Shown: piece by piece, positions 9,719-19,451 of the stretch | Position numbering within the stretch: the first letter of the stretch is position 1 | Layout of the letters: the number at the start of each line of letters is the position of its first letter | Origin: Nemertoderma westbladi | Lineage: Eukaryota > Xenacoelomorpha > Nemertodermatida > Nemertodermatidae | NCBI GenBank assembly: GCA_032718475.1 | Contig: JAUCBJ010006870.1 | Span: 1-32,348, forward strand | Direction of reading: 5' to 3' | Length of the DNA: 32,348 bases | Notes under the pieces: generated by a model | Databases searched by the model: none | What the model saw: the letters and a program-made list of their open reading frames with translations, nothing else | What the model was told of the DNA's origin: nothing | Position numbers and translations under genes: made by a program

Positions 9719-9763
9719 AAATGCAGCTGCAATGCAGCATGCCGATCCTAGTAGTAGTAGTAA

Positions 9764-9779
9764 TAATACGCAATTGGAA
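9764..9779. repeat. Target site duplication of LINE copy 1, 3' side
   Basis: Identical to 6936-6951 over 16 bases and placed directly after the TAG-repeat tail. Confidence 0.93.
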
Positions 9780-10052
9780 TCCCACATAATTAGGGAATGC
9801 CCACTTCTAGCTTATGTGCGCTGCGCATGTTACACCCGGATATAAAAACTCCATCTGTCTGTTTGGTTACCTCACGCTCACAATCTACTGTATGTCCTTT
9901 TAACTTCTACTCAGCATTAAAAGAAGAATAGACCATATAATTTTAAAATATTTAAACCCAACACTGCACTATGACAAGTTCAGTTTATGTATTAATTAAG
10001 AACGTTTGTTTATAGACTATTAATTTGTAGTATATTTACTTATTTTCAGATA

Positions 10053-10071
10053 GGGGCGGGGGGGGGGGGGG
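10053..10071. repeat. G homopolymer tract
   Basis: Four G, one C, then fourteen G in a row. Its complement lies 170 bases away at 10239-10266, so the two could pair, and each could form a quadruplex. Confidence 0.9.
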
Positions 10072-10238
10072 CAAATAACAGCTGCTTAGTCTCAAAAATA
10101 AAACTGTAACCTATTCTATTGCGTTTAGTTTATTGTTTTGATTAAAATAACGTGCACTGTAACCTGCTCCTTTCCATAAATTGAGAATTTAACGTTGAGG
10201 CGGGATATTAATTTGCCAAGACGGGATTTGCGTCCAGT

Positions 10239-10266
10239 CCCCCCCCCCCCCCCACCCCCCCCCCCC
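10239..10266. repeat. C homopolymer tract
   Basis: Fifteen C, one A, then twelve C. It is complementary to the G run at 10058-10071. Confidence 0.9.
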
Positions 10267-10324
10267 ATGTCTCTTTATTTTACACTTAAGACATCTTATA
10301 ACAAATAATACCGGTCATTATTTT

Positions 10325-10413
10325 ACAAATATTATATTATATTATTACACAAATAACTTATATTATATTATTACACAAATAACTTATATTATATTATTAT
10401 ACAAATAATTATA
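10325..10413. repeat. AT-rich tandem repeat, 26-bp unit
   Basis: About 3.4 copies of a unit reading roughly acacaaataacttatattat plus a short attatt end. The last copy is slightly diverged. Confidence 0.85.
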
Positions 10414-11407
10414 AGTATTTTGGTTTATATTATTAAGTAATTAAACAGGACTAATGATGATCCAACTCTAGCAAATGGAGCGGAAAAAATGAATTAGAAT
10501 ATTTTGGTTTATGTTGAGATTTATCAAGACGTATCATTAGCGAGAATCAGTAATCAAAAATATGTAATTTAAAGCTATAAATTTTGCTGTTTTTTAACGT
10601 ATTTCTATAATGAAAAATCCTTTTACTATTTTATTATGAAATATTTCGTAATACAAGTACAATTTTTAAATATCACCTGAAATAATCGGTAGTTGTGTTA
10701 CAGCTGAACAACCTAAGTCACATATACCTCGTAAATATAGATAGTCGTATTGTAAATGTGTGTATAACTTTTCGTCGTATCCGTATAGTAGTAGTAATTT
10801 CTTGCACCTTTCTATAGAAAGGCATATAAGCGTTTATTAGGTATTGTAAGCGTAGATAGAGATGTAGGGGAACTCAATACAATAATTATTATATTCTCCA
10901 TGTACTGGAATCTTTACTTGTATCGCTTTAATTTAAAATGGACTGGTACGGGTAAATGGACTGGACTGAAATACTGCATATAATCAAATTGTTTTGGTCA
11001 AATAACAAGTGCAACCAATAATGGTAGACAATTTAATCTCCCCCTTCCCTTGTCAAGGGGTTAGCATATTAAACATATCCTTGCAGCCTTGCCCTCTCGT
11101 GAACAAAGGCAATAAAAAGCAATGGAGAATCGATAAGAACCATCGGCCTATTTCCTTTGTAAACTATTTTTGAACTCTAAACATTATTAACACATTTTAG
11201 CGTGCGCAACGCATGAAGTGAAGAATATGTAGTCTTAGCGTATGCCTCTATATAGAGTATACAGGTATAGGATACATTACCGTTGAAAGCATTTTATTGT
11301 TGTGGGTTAGTATATTGAACGCATACCGCATTGTCTTATTTTAGTACTGAACCGCTTGGAATACGTAGGCCTACTAATGATAAACGTCGTATAGGCATAG
11401 TTATGGG

Positions 11408-11524
11408 TAGCACCTACGCGTAGTTATTCGTAGCACCTACGTGTAGTTCGCGTAGGACAGTAGGACCTACGCGTATCTACGCGTAGAACCTACGCGTATC
11501 TACGCGTAGAACCTACGCGTAGTT
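11408..11524. repeat. Array of the palindromic word ctacgcgtag
   Basis: The self-complementary core tacgcgta appears at least six times in about 115 bases, separated by short spacers such as aac or tc, with diverged copies (cctacgtgtag) at the left. One isolated copy follows near 11597-11607. Confidence 0.88.
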
Positions 11525-12144
11525 AATGTTGAAACTGAAACCAGAAACTGGTGACTGGGTGATGTATGACGCCTTGTGTATGACCCAATGTTTCGAACTA
11601 CGCGTAGGTCGAAAAGATTTACCCTAGCTGTATTTGTGTAATATTTTTCTGGTACCAGTCTGGCACCTGACAGTCTTGATTGAGTCAGTGAGTCTGCCAC
11701 TCTGCCAGTGCTGCAGTGTTGATTGTAGCCTATTTGTAACCCTGTCAGCCTGTACTGCAACTGCAGTACTGTAACCATGTACCGGTAACTAATGAATGAC
11801 CTACCAGGCAGCGAGGCTACCACAAACAACCCCAAACCTCTGTGAAAATGTGCAGTCTATCAGTCTATACAAACTGTAGGCCTACTTCAGTACGGTACTA
11901 GATCTTCTGATCTTACTGCAGTACTGTCTTACCGGTACGCGGTAGGCCTAGGCAGGTAGGTACCTACTGCGGTAGGCCTAGGTATCTGTACAGAGTACAG
12001 CTGTGCTGTATAGAAATACTGAAATAGGCTGATCAGCTGATACTGCCTGACTGCAGTTATGTTGGTATTACTGGCTGACTACTGACTGGTATATCAGTAC
12101 AGCACCGGTATATGCAGATATTTAAGCCTACCTTAAACACATTC

Positions 12145-12557
12145 CAGTCAGGAACACTGGTCACAATATGTCCAATTTACAGCCAGAATGTGTCCACAGA
12201 AAACGCTCTCAGAGTGAAATTTCTCCATAGAAAACAATGCTAAATTTCATTTGAAAACCGGCAGTGAAATTTTAACATTGGCATTCTAAAAATTATGCCT
12301 TTAGAATCGCCATAAAACTCTGTATAAATTAATTTGAGAATTAGAATCTCATCGTTGGGATAACTATCATAATATTAAAAATAAAAATGTACCCAACCTC
12401 TGCTTTGAGTATAGTGGAGTTACAGCCAAAATATGTCTGGAACTATAATCGCAGCCTGTGAAGGACAAATAGTGGCTGCACGGACACTTTCTGGCTGTGA
12501 ATATGTGGACAATTTTTGGCTGAGCTTCAGCCAGAAAGTGACCAGTGTTCCTAACTG
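12145..12557. mobile_element. 413-bp inverted-repeat MITE
   Basis: The left end reads CAGTCAGGAACACTGGTCAC, and the complement of the right end reads the same with one mismatch (CAGTTAGG...). The copies are flanked by the direct repeat cattc (12140-12144 and 12558-12562). Inside, the word acagccagaatgtgtcc recurs in varied forms near both ends. It has no coding capacity. The 5-bp duplication and the CAGT start do not let me name the superfamily. Confidence 0.85.
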
Positions 12558-12562
12558 CATTC

Positions 12563-15117
12563 GGCATACATACATTACAGCATTACATTAGCCTACTCAT
12601 TACTGCATTACCAGATTAGCATAGCATAGCCTTTCAGCCTATATACATTATGTAATTCAAATTACCCATCATTGAATCCGACATGAACTGTATGAGGTAT
12701 GTATTCAAAAATGGTTTCGGTACCTCGGTAACCATGGTATGGTACAGCAATCATGCCAGTCATTCAACTCAGTATCAGTACCAGTACCGGTACCGGTATC
12801 CTTAAAAAATTTGTCCCATTCAGCCAGTCTATCAGTCTATGTCTATCATTCCATTCACTTTATGAAGCTGGCCTACATCTCAATTTTCTGTGTGAAAAAA
12901 TTATGTAGCCCTATCCAATTTTTTTCTATTTTTTTCCTATCCTATTTTTTAAGCAAAACTTCCATGACATGCGTTGACTTCATGACTTCCATTTTTAACT
13001 TCCATGACAATTCTGCAATTAGCAAATATCGGTAGGGAGAAAAATGCACATCTCCTGGAAATAAACGTCTGAATGTTCACTTGTTCCTGTGCAGCTGTGT
13101 TCAGGCTGTCAGGTACTGACTACCAGACTACTGAGGTATGCCTTGCCTATGCCATGTGCGGAGTGCTGACTGCTAACCAATGCAGCAAAGCAGCATGCCA
13201 GCATGTTACATTTAATTTCAAATTTCTCACTCCATTCGCTAGTTAGTAGGCCTATATCTGTATATTGCATATTTGCATAGGCCTTGCCTATACCTATGCC
13301 TATACATACAGTAAAAACATGTGACAAGCCCATAAACCTGTGCATCAACTCAACACAGATTATTTCTACCTTCAACTCACACAAACACAATTGAATCATT
13401 TGTCGTAAATCCTCTGATCTTCAACCGGATACAGGATGTTCCGAGCTATCTACAGATCTAATACCATTTTACTAGAATATTAGTCAAAACATTAATTAAA
13501 TTCATAATAGTCTAATAGACTTGGAAGTTGGAAGGTGGGGCGAATCGGTTAACTGTCAAAGTCGATTCGTCCCAAGTCCATATGCCCCAAAAATCTGGGG
13601 CGAATAGGTCGAGGGGCGTATCGACGCGCACCCCTGTTTAAAATATAATACCGGCTGACCGGTAATTTATATTTTACTAATAATATATGGATGTTGAAAA
13701 ACATAGGCCCTATATATATATATATAAACAATTTTGGCGTCCTTTAACCCTGACAACCAGCGAGTTTGATACCGTGTACTGACTGATACTTAACCGTGTA
13801 CTATAGAAAATGCCTGATTGAGTATGGAAGCCGATATCCTTTAGTGTATGGTACTACTACTGTTGTACTAGGGTAATAATATATTATGTAGAAATAATAT
13901 GAATGACTTTCATTATGTTATATTTATTCATTATCATTTTTAAGGGGTAAACACAGAGAGGAGAGGTAGGATAGTCTGAGCTTGGAAACCTTTGATTTCG
14001 ACAATGATGCGTTGTACACTTGCATTGGATAGTCCACCCACCCTATAGTGTGAATTGTATTGCTTTCTGGACACTGGGCTGCTGGACGTGGACACATGGT
14101 ATATCAGACCTTAATGTGGTTTGTTTGTGGTAAATCTGTACTAACGTTGTGAGTCTTAAATTACTGTCCAGGTAAATGACATTTATAATAATATATATTC
14201 TATATTTTGTACGAATACCCAATACCTATCTGCTTATTTTAGGGTGACTACAAAACAATATACTAGATAAGTCTTCGCGTTTAGTTGCATTGGTGATATG
14301 GAGTTCATCTTGTGATCTTGTGGTACCATTCGGAGATCCAGACTTAGGTTTTTTCGTTTTTGAAGCCCAGCGCTAGTAAACCGCCGAAGTAAAATATTGA
14401 ATTTCAAATCGAGAAAAAATGAAAATTTACCTTTAAACCAATTTGTATTTTTTGACATACTTTCTGTCCCATAGGCCAGGAGGTCCAGTCTTATTACAAT
14501 AATTTATTACTTTCATGAAATTAATTTTGAATATAAATATATTTATTAATAAATCAATCAATAAAGAGTAAAATTTAGAACATTGCACAAATAAATAATG
14601 TATAAATATATGTATATGTATAAAACACAATCAACATGAGCTTCAATTTGAATATTTGCATATTGACAGAGAATCATGAGAAAAATCAATTGGATTATAG
14701 AGTGGAAAATTTAAATTTAGATTATTCAATTGCGAGTGTTAATAAGTTGTTTTTCCTGACGCGGTGCGGTGCCAGTCGCTTGTGTTACAGTCACCATCAC
14801 CCATCAACCCCATCAAACAGTCCGATGTAGTGGTAGGGTGTGTCCACGGTTCCCACCACCGACGCCGCGTTTCCCATGATAATTGCCACCGCCAAGCGTT
14901 GCAGCAAAAACTGGTGCGACCGTTTTGAATTAAATTAAATATAATTATATATTTTTTTATTGAAGTAAATATAAGTAAGTAAAAAAAGTAACTTTTCTGC
15001 GGCCGTTAAGTCAGTGATTGCCGACAATATCTGACGACTTATTTCCAGCGGTTCCCCCAGAACTTATTCTCCCCAAAGGAAACTCCAATACTCAATTAGC
15101 TATTATTTAAGGGTGCA
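12563..15117. other. Gene-free region
   Basis: AT-rich sequence without a supported gene. Palindrome-rich text with repeated ccagtaccggtacc-like words occurs at 12715-12800. At 13535-13640 the word tggggcgaat recurs with nearby inverted forms (attcgtccca). A GC-rich patch at 14755-14920 holds no recognisable motif. The short open frames here have no family resemblance and low-complexity composition. Confidence 0.6.
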
Positions 15118-15258
15118 AGGCAGAGATGCGCCCTGGCTAGACCTTTCAAAGTATTCGTGTCGAAACGAAAACTGCCTTGGCACCCATGCGGGGTTGAACC
15201 CACGACCTCCACAGTGATGTGAATTCAATGCAACCACTACACCAGGGTGGGCCCTCAT
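15118..15258 (-). mobile_element. tRNA-derived SINE
   Basis: On the minus strand, a polymerase III A box, TGGTGTAGTGG, lies at 15244-15234, followed about 33 bases later by a B box, GGTTCAACCCC, at 15200-15190. This is the spacing of a tRNA gene. The body continues leftward for another 70 bases or so beyond the tRNA part, to about 15118. The head does not end in a clean acceptor stem, so this is a SINE or tRNA pseudogene rather than a working tRNA. Confidence 0.75.
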
Positions 15259-15919
15259 TCTTGAGGAAAATTAATCGGGGAATAAAATATTATGTTATTA
15301 TTATTCAAGCACGTCAAGTAAATACCTTACCGGTTGTATTTTATATAAAAGGACCAGATAGTAACAAACTATAAAATGCGGCTTACGTTGCTTACAATGG
15401 TGATCAGCTGACGGCAGACCGCCGATCAGTATGTTTGGCCCCGTTCAGTATGTTTGGCCCCGTGGCTGAAAGGAAGGCATTCTCAAGAGGTGAAGCTAAG
15501 AAATATCAGTATAGAGAAATCCCAAAGGGTAATGAAATGACGATGACTGGAGAGAGATGCGTGTTTCGGCTTGCTGATTACTGTGATTGACTGGCCTGCA
15601 TTTGTATAGGCTATAAAAAACATTTCAAGCTTTTGAAAAACTGTCGGTGTCATGTGAATAGTTTGAAATGAAAACAAACCGAACTGGCCGGGTGCAAACA
15701 CTGATCAGCTGACTTCCTTCAAATGGTTGCATGCAACTTCTAGGTCTAGTTGTGTTTTAGTTTTTTTCATAGTTGGTCCAAGCATACTGTTTTGTTTGAA
15801 ATGATAAATAATAAATATAATAAATTTTTGAAATAATAAATTTTTCTCAAATAAATACTTTAATTGAGTATTTATTTAATTGATTCGCTGTAGGCTAAAT
15901 TTTATCTGAAATAATTCGC
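15259..15919. other. Gene-free stretch upstream of PNISR
   Basis: AT-rich DNA. A 19-bp word, cagtatgtttggccccgt plus one base, is repeated in tandem at about 15427-15463. The word tgatcagctgac occurs at about 15400 and again at about 15700. The PNISR promoter and 5' noncoding exon could lie here or nearby, but nothing marks them. Confidence 0.4.
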
Positions 15920-15927
15920 GTGGGGGC

Positions 15928-16176
15928 TAGTGATGTTCCGGATCCTACTTTTTTAGATTTCTGGATCCGGATATTCAATTTTTTTGTCTGGATCCGGATT
16001 CCGGTTCCATAATGCTGCAATATACCAACAAACAGTCATTATCAATTAATATTCATAAGTACAGTAATTAATTGGATCCGGAATCCGGTTGCATTTTTTG
16101 TGATAAAAACCGGATCCGGATATTTCACAAATTTATGCCGGATCCTTACCGGATCCGGATATCCGGGACATCTCTA
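15928..16176. mobile_element. 249-bp hAT-type MITE with 8-bp target duplication
   Basis: The element starts TAGTGATGTTCCGG and the complement of its right end reads TAGAGATGTCCCGG, with gtgggggc directly on both sides (15920-15927 and 16177-16184). An 8-bp duplication with short TA(G)-type ends is the hAT pattern. The interior is packed with ggatccggat and ccggttcc words, many of them palindromic. It has no coding capacity and lies about 200 bases upstream of the PNISR splice acceptor, so it is probably in the 5' intron or promoter. Confidence 0.9.
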
Positions 16177-16368
16177 GTGGGGGCCATTTTTTGAAGTATT
16201 TAAATTGAAAAGAGTGACTGTCAAAACGTTAATTGAATATCACCTAGATAATGAACGTTTGCAAATGTTACAGTACCGGTACTTCATTATTCTGGGAATT
16301 TTAATATATATTCATCATATGTCACGTAATAGGAGTGCCATTTCACATAATGTTTTGCATATTATTGA

Positions 16369-16382
16369 TATTTTCTTTTTAG
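16369..16382 (+). other. Splice acceptor before the PNISR coding exon
   Basis: A pyrimidine tract ending in ctttttag is followed by gtcaaataaatacacgc. The exon then carries an in-frame TAA at 16389 before the ATG at 16407, so the exon starts with a short 5' untranslated stretch. Confidence 0.65.
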
Positions 16383-16406
16383 GTCAAATAAATACACGCA
16401 ATAATA

Positions 16407-19265
16407 ATGGTCCCATCTTATCAAAGTGGTGCCTGGTCACAAAGCACTTCTGGAGAAACTAATGTTGATTGGGCCAGTTTAGCCAAACAGTGGATTGAGA
16501 AGAAAGATGATCAGCCTTCGCAAACTGTTGCTCAACATGAACTTGGCTCTTTTAAGCAGGTGCCTGGGTACCCTGAGTATGCTCCAGAGGGTCAGACTGC
16601 AGTAGCTGCAGCTGAAGAGACTGCAGTAGCTGCGGCCGAGGCTATGAGCAGTGAATGGTCAACAAACTGCTACTGGCCGTCCAGTACTGAAGCAGTTGAA
16701 AGTGAAAGTATACGGGGCATTGCTTCTAATTCTGGGGCAGTACAGACATTTAACTATGGCCATGGTGTTAACCTTTCTGCAGAAAATTCATGTTTGCCCA
16801 GTGCTGGTATGCAGACTTATGAGTACAACCATATCTCAGATGTGGCAGACCACAATTCTGATTACAGTAACCAAGATTGGAATGCTATTATGCATCAGTT
16901 TGGGTTACATGGTAAGTATGACCAAGTTCCTGACAGTTACAGTGGACTTCTAGGATCAGGCTCGTTGGACTTACCCAACATACTCCACACTAGGTCACCG
17001 TCACCCACCCTTGCAGTTGGATCCGGCATGCCAATTGCCAACATCAGCAGACAAAAACAGTTACCTGCGTGGCTAAAACTTGCATTAAGCGAAATTGAAC
17101 AAAAAAAGGAAAAAGAGCGGATGAGAGGAGAGAAGGCAAAACACATTGCAGCCGTACGTCAACGAAATTTGAAACAGTTAGAAAACAAGTGGGATTCTGG
17201 TAGTGGAGATGATATCGACAAAACCGTTGCCTCTAATGATGATATTAAGGTAGAACCAGCTGCAGGTGAGAATGATGGAAAGGATTCACGGGGCAGGAAA
17301 GAGTTAGGAATTGAGAAAAGCAGCAGTAGATCCCATCTATCTGATAGTAGACATATTGTTCATATTACTGCTGATGAACAGGAAGCGGCACTCATGCTCA
17401 AAGTGCGACGAATGCTTACGGATATATTGCTTGATGTGACTAATCAGGAAATACAGGCTGTATCTGGTGAGGTTTGGGATAAAATGAAGAAGTATCACGG
17501 TAGAGATAAAGGACGTTCTTCATTACTTGCAAACGATAAATTTTCAACATCCATTGCTGGCTTAGCTGGTTATAGTTCTGACAGTTGTGAATCTCCATCG
17601 AGCGATCAATCGAAAAATGACTCGAGTTCTTCTGATACGGACAATGAAGCAGAGGCAAAACGCAAGTGGGCAGCTTACCAGTCAAAGTCACATGCGAATC
17701 ATGGCGATCATAGTCAAAGTAGTGATGAAAGCAGCTACAATAACTCACAAAATTATATTTTACCGACTAATCAAAGACCCAACAAACCGAAAATAAGGAG
17801 GTTGTCTCATACATCAGACAAAGAAGTGAATGATAATCGTAATAATCGTCTAAATGTGCAGACAAATTATTCAGATAGTTCTTTAAGGGTTAAACCTCAC
17901 TATGAGAACGATGATTCTAGAAACTCTGATGACAATGATCTAGGTAAAGGACATTTGCATCGGTCTGAGGGAATGTCTGAAGTGGGTTCTAGAAATAGGA
18001 GAACTCAAGACAGTGGAGATACACACCATTCAAGGAGGTCACTGCAGACTGGCAATTATCGTAGTGACTCGCATAGATTGAGTACCGGTACTAAGGCGCT
18101 GCCAAGAGACAGAGTCCAGCGTGATATCAATTCACACAATCAATCTAAACGGTCATTATTGGTGTCGAGCTCAAGTAGCAGTGATTCGGATATTGCTAGC
18201 CAACCCAGGCAATTTAGGGATGGAGATGAGCAGATTATGGTTGACAAGCATGTGTACAGTAAAAAACGCCGTGTTGAGTTGGTATCCTCTGATGAAGGTG
18301 ATGAGGAGGAGGACCCTCGCAAAAAGCGTGTCCATCAGATCCACCAATCAGTGAGTCACACAAGTTTGTATGCTCACTCTCACTCACTGAAAGACCACAG
18401 TAAGCAGATACGTGGGCATGATGATTCCTCATCATCAGATATCGTCACATCAGCGGATTCTCCCGCACATGGAATATCGAATCAGCATTCTTTACGTTCA
18501 TCATCCAGGGGACATCAGAAATCTCAACTCTATTCTGAACAATCTTCTTCACGGCAACGTGGAAATGTTAGTAATAGATATAAGGATAATAATGACATAA
18601 GACGTAGTAGATCAAGGGAGGATGTTTCAAGTAGCCATAGATATAGACGTGAATTATCAAGTAGACATAGTAGGTCAAGAGACAGATACGGTGATGGACT
18701 TAGAACAAGAGATGTCCATCGACGAAGGCATAGTAGATCAAAAGAGGATCATTCAAGTAGACGTCGTAGTTCAAGGGAGGATCATCGAAGTAGAACTAGA
18801 CATAGTAGCAGTAGGCAAAGGGAGGATCATCGAAGTAGAACTAGACATAGTAGGTCAAGGGAGGATCATCGAAGTAGACATAGGTCAAATAGATCAAGGG
18901 GCGATCATCGTAAAAGAAATAGTAGATCAAGGGATGATCATGGGAGTAGACGTCATAGATCAAGGGGGGCTTCTTCAAGTGGATCAGGGGAGAACATTGG
19001 CCATTCTGGTGGAGGTCGTTACAGTGGAGGTCGTTACAGTGGAGGATCACAACTGAGAGAAACGAATGAAAATAGAATAAAGAAGATGGAAAAAAGGAAT
19101 ATAGCAATGGATCATCGTTTCATTCTTCAAAGTGAAAACCATTCATCTTCCACACACAGCAGCAGTTCCAGTCCAGAACACCATAGATCAAGGAAAGTAT
19201 CACCAACTATTTACCGCCCTAGAGGCGACAACCGGAGTTCTAGAAGACGACGGTCTAGTAGTTGA
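16407..19265 (+). CDS. PNISR: PNISR-like serine/arginine-rich splicing protein
   Basis: A 952-residue homologue of PNN-interacting serine/arginine-rich protein, a nuclear-speckle protein linked to pre-mRNA splicing (the human protein is about 805 residues). Three blocks support this. Residues 19-33 read VDWASLAKQWIEKK, like the IDWAALAQAWI block near the N-terminus of PNISR. Residues 218-240 read QLPAWLKLALSEIEQKKEKE, the LPAW-plus-basic-coiled segment. Residues 323-352 contain LKVRRMLTDILLDVTNQEIQ, a conserved helix. The C-terminal part is disordered, with a long RS domain at about 730-870 and GGRYSGG repeats at about 870-880. The ATG is preceded in frame by TAA, and the whole protein lies in one exon. 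A possible ATTAAA polyadenylation signal follows at 19292. Serine runs in the middle and at the end fit phosphorylation-driven control, which is inferred. Confidence 0.85.
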   Translation: MVPSYQSGAWSQSTSGETNVDWASLAKQWIEKKDDQPSQTVAQHELGSFKQVPGYPEYAPEGQTAVAAAEETAVAAAEAMSSEWSTNCYWPSSTEAVESESIRGIASNSGAVQTFNYGHGVNLSAENSCLPSAGMQTYEYNHISDVADHNSDYSNQDWNAIMHQFGLHGKYDQVPDSYSGLLGSGSLDLPNILHTRSPSPTLAVGSGMPIANISRQKQLPAWLKLALSEIEQKKEKERMRGEKAKHIAAVRQRNLKQLENKWDSGSGDDIDKTVASNDDIKVEPAAGENDGKDSRGRKELGIEKSSSRSHLSDSRHIVHITADEQEAALMLKVRRMLTDILLDVTNQEIQAVSGEVWDKMKKYHGRDKGRSSLLANDKFSTSIAGLAGYSSDSCESPSSDQSKNDSSSSDTDNEAEAKRKWAAYQSKSHANHGDHSQSSDESSYNNSQNYILPTNQRPNKPKIRRLSHTSDKEVNDNRNNRLNVQTNYSDSSLRVKPHYENDDSRNSDDNDLGKGHLHRSEGMSEVGSRNRRTQDSGDTHHSRRSLQTGNYRSDSHRLSTGTKALPRDRVQRDINSHNQSKRSLLVSSSSSSDSDIASQPRQFRDGDEQIMVDKHVYSKKRRVELVSSDEGDEEEDPRKKRVHQIHQSVSHTSLYAHSHSLKDHSKQIRGHDDSSSSDIVTSADSPAHGISNQHSLRSSSRGHQKSQLYSEQSSSRQRGNVSNRYKDNNDIRRSRSREDVSSSHRYRRELSSRHSRSRDRYGDGLRTRDVHRRRHSRSKEDHSSRRRSSREDHRSRTRHSSSRQREDHRSRTRHSRSREDHRSRHRSNRSRGDHRKRNSRSRDDHGSRRHRSRGASSSGSGENIGHSGGGRYSGGRYSGGSQLRETNENRIKKMEKRNIAMDHRFILQSENHSSSTHSSSSSPEHHRSRKVSPTIYRPRGDNRSSRRRRSSS
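18725..19046 (+). repeat. Nucleotide-level tandem repeats in the PNISR RS domain
   Basis: The word agggaggatcatcgaagtag recurs at least three times with spacers of 36-50 bases, and ggaggtcgttacagt repeats at 19012-19041. These repeats code for REDHRSR and GGRYS units, so the RS region has grown by local duplication. Confidence 0.85.
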
Positions 19266-19299
19266 ATTAATGGTTAGTGATTAATTTTTTAATTAAATG

Positions 19300-19390
19300 G
19301 TAGACTACCGTACCTCGTTTGAGTGTCCTTGATAAACCGGCTCAGGAGAGCTATTGGATGGCTACCATGTTTGTTCACACCAAGAGTTTG
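19300..19390 (-). mobile_element. Short LINE C-terminal relic
   Basis: The minus strand reads GVNKHGSHPIALLSRFIKDT, closely similar to GVNKHGGQPMTFLRRILKDT in the LINE at 9565-9630. Only this C-terminal stretch is recognisable. It begins about 35 bases after the PNISR stop. Confidence 0.6.
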
Positions 19391-19451
19391 CCAGCTCTGT
19401 GAAATAACAATCAGGTTGATCAACCCGCAATAACAGTTATAGCATATTTCT

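Larger units (their letters stand above)
6952..9763 (+). mobile_element. RTE-like LINE, nearly complete but inactivated
   Basis: A 2.8-kb non-LTR retrotransposon encoding an apurinic-type endonuclease followed by a reverse transcriptase, with no RNase H. It ends in a short TAG-repeat tail (about 9748-9763) and is flanked by a perfect 16-bp target duplication, so both ends are certain. The single EN-RT frame, small size and microsatellite-like 3' tail fit an RTE-like clade best, but the clade is not proven. Stops at 7033, 8234 and 9356, a frame change near 7990, and damage at both active sites make it dead. The coding text is clearly diverged from the LINE at 22052-23866, so it belongs to a different subfamily. 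Confidence 0.92.
9780..12139. other. Gene-free region with homopolymers and short tandem arrays
   Basis: No coding frame is convincing. It holds a 14-base G run, two C runs, a 26-bp AT-rich array and an ACGCGT-based array, each listed separately. From about 11880 it is very rich in self-complementary words such as ggtacc, ctgcag, aggcct and cctagg. Confidence 0.7.

Noticed and set aside
11408-11524. CRISPR-like array
   Set aside because: The spacers are only a few bases long, the repeats are palindromic, and this is animal DNA.
11500-13399. Small open frames at 11500-11835, 12367-12567, 12739-13035 and 13109-13399
   Set aside because: Their text follows repeat or palindrome-rich DNA, with no motif or plausible start context.
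15186-15250. Functional tRNA gene on the minus strand
   Set aside because: The A and B boxes are good, but I could not find a pairing acceptor stem and the sequence runs on into a SINE body.
18622-19107. Frames at 18622-19056 (plus) and 18841-19107 (minus) in the PNISR RS region
   Set aside because: Repetitive shadows of the RS-coding repeats. The PNISR frame explains the DNA.
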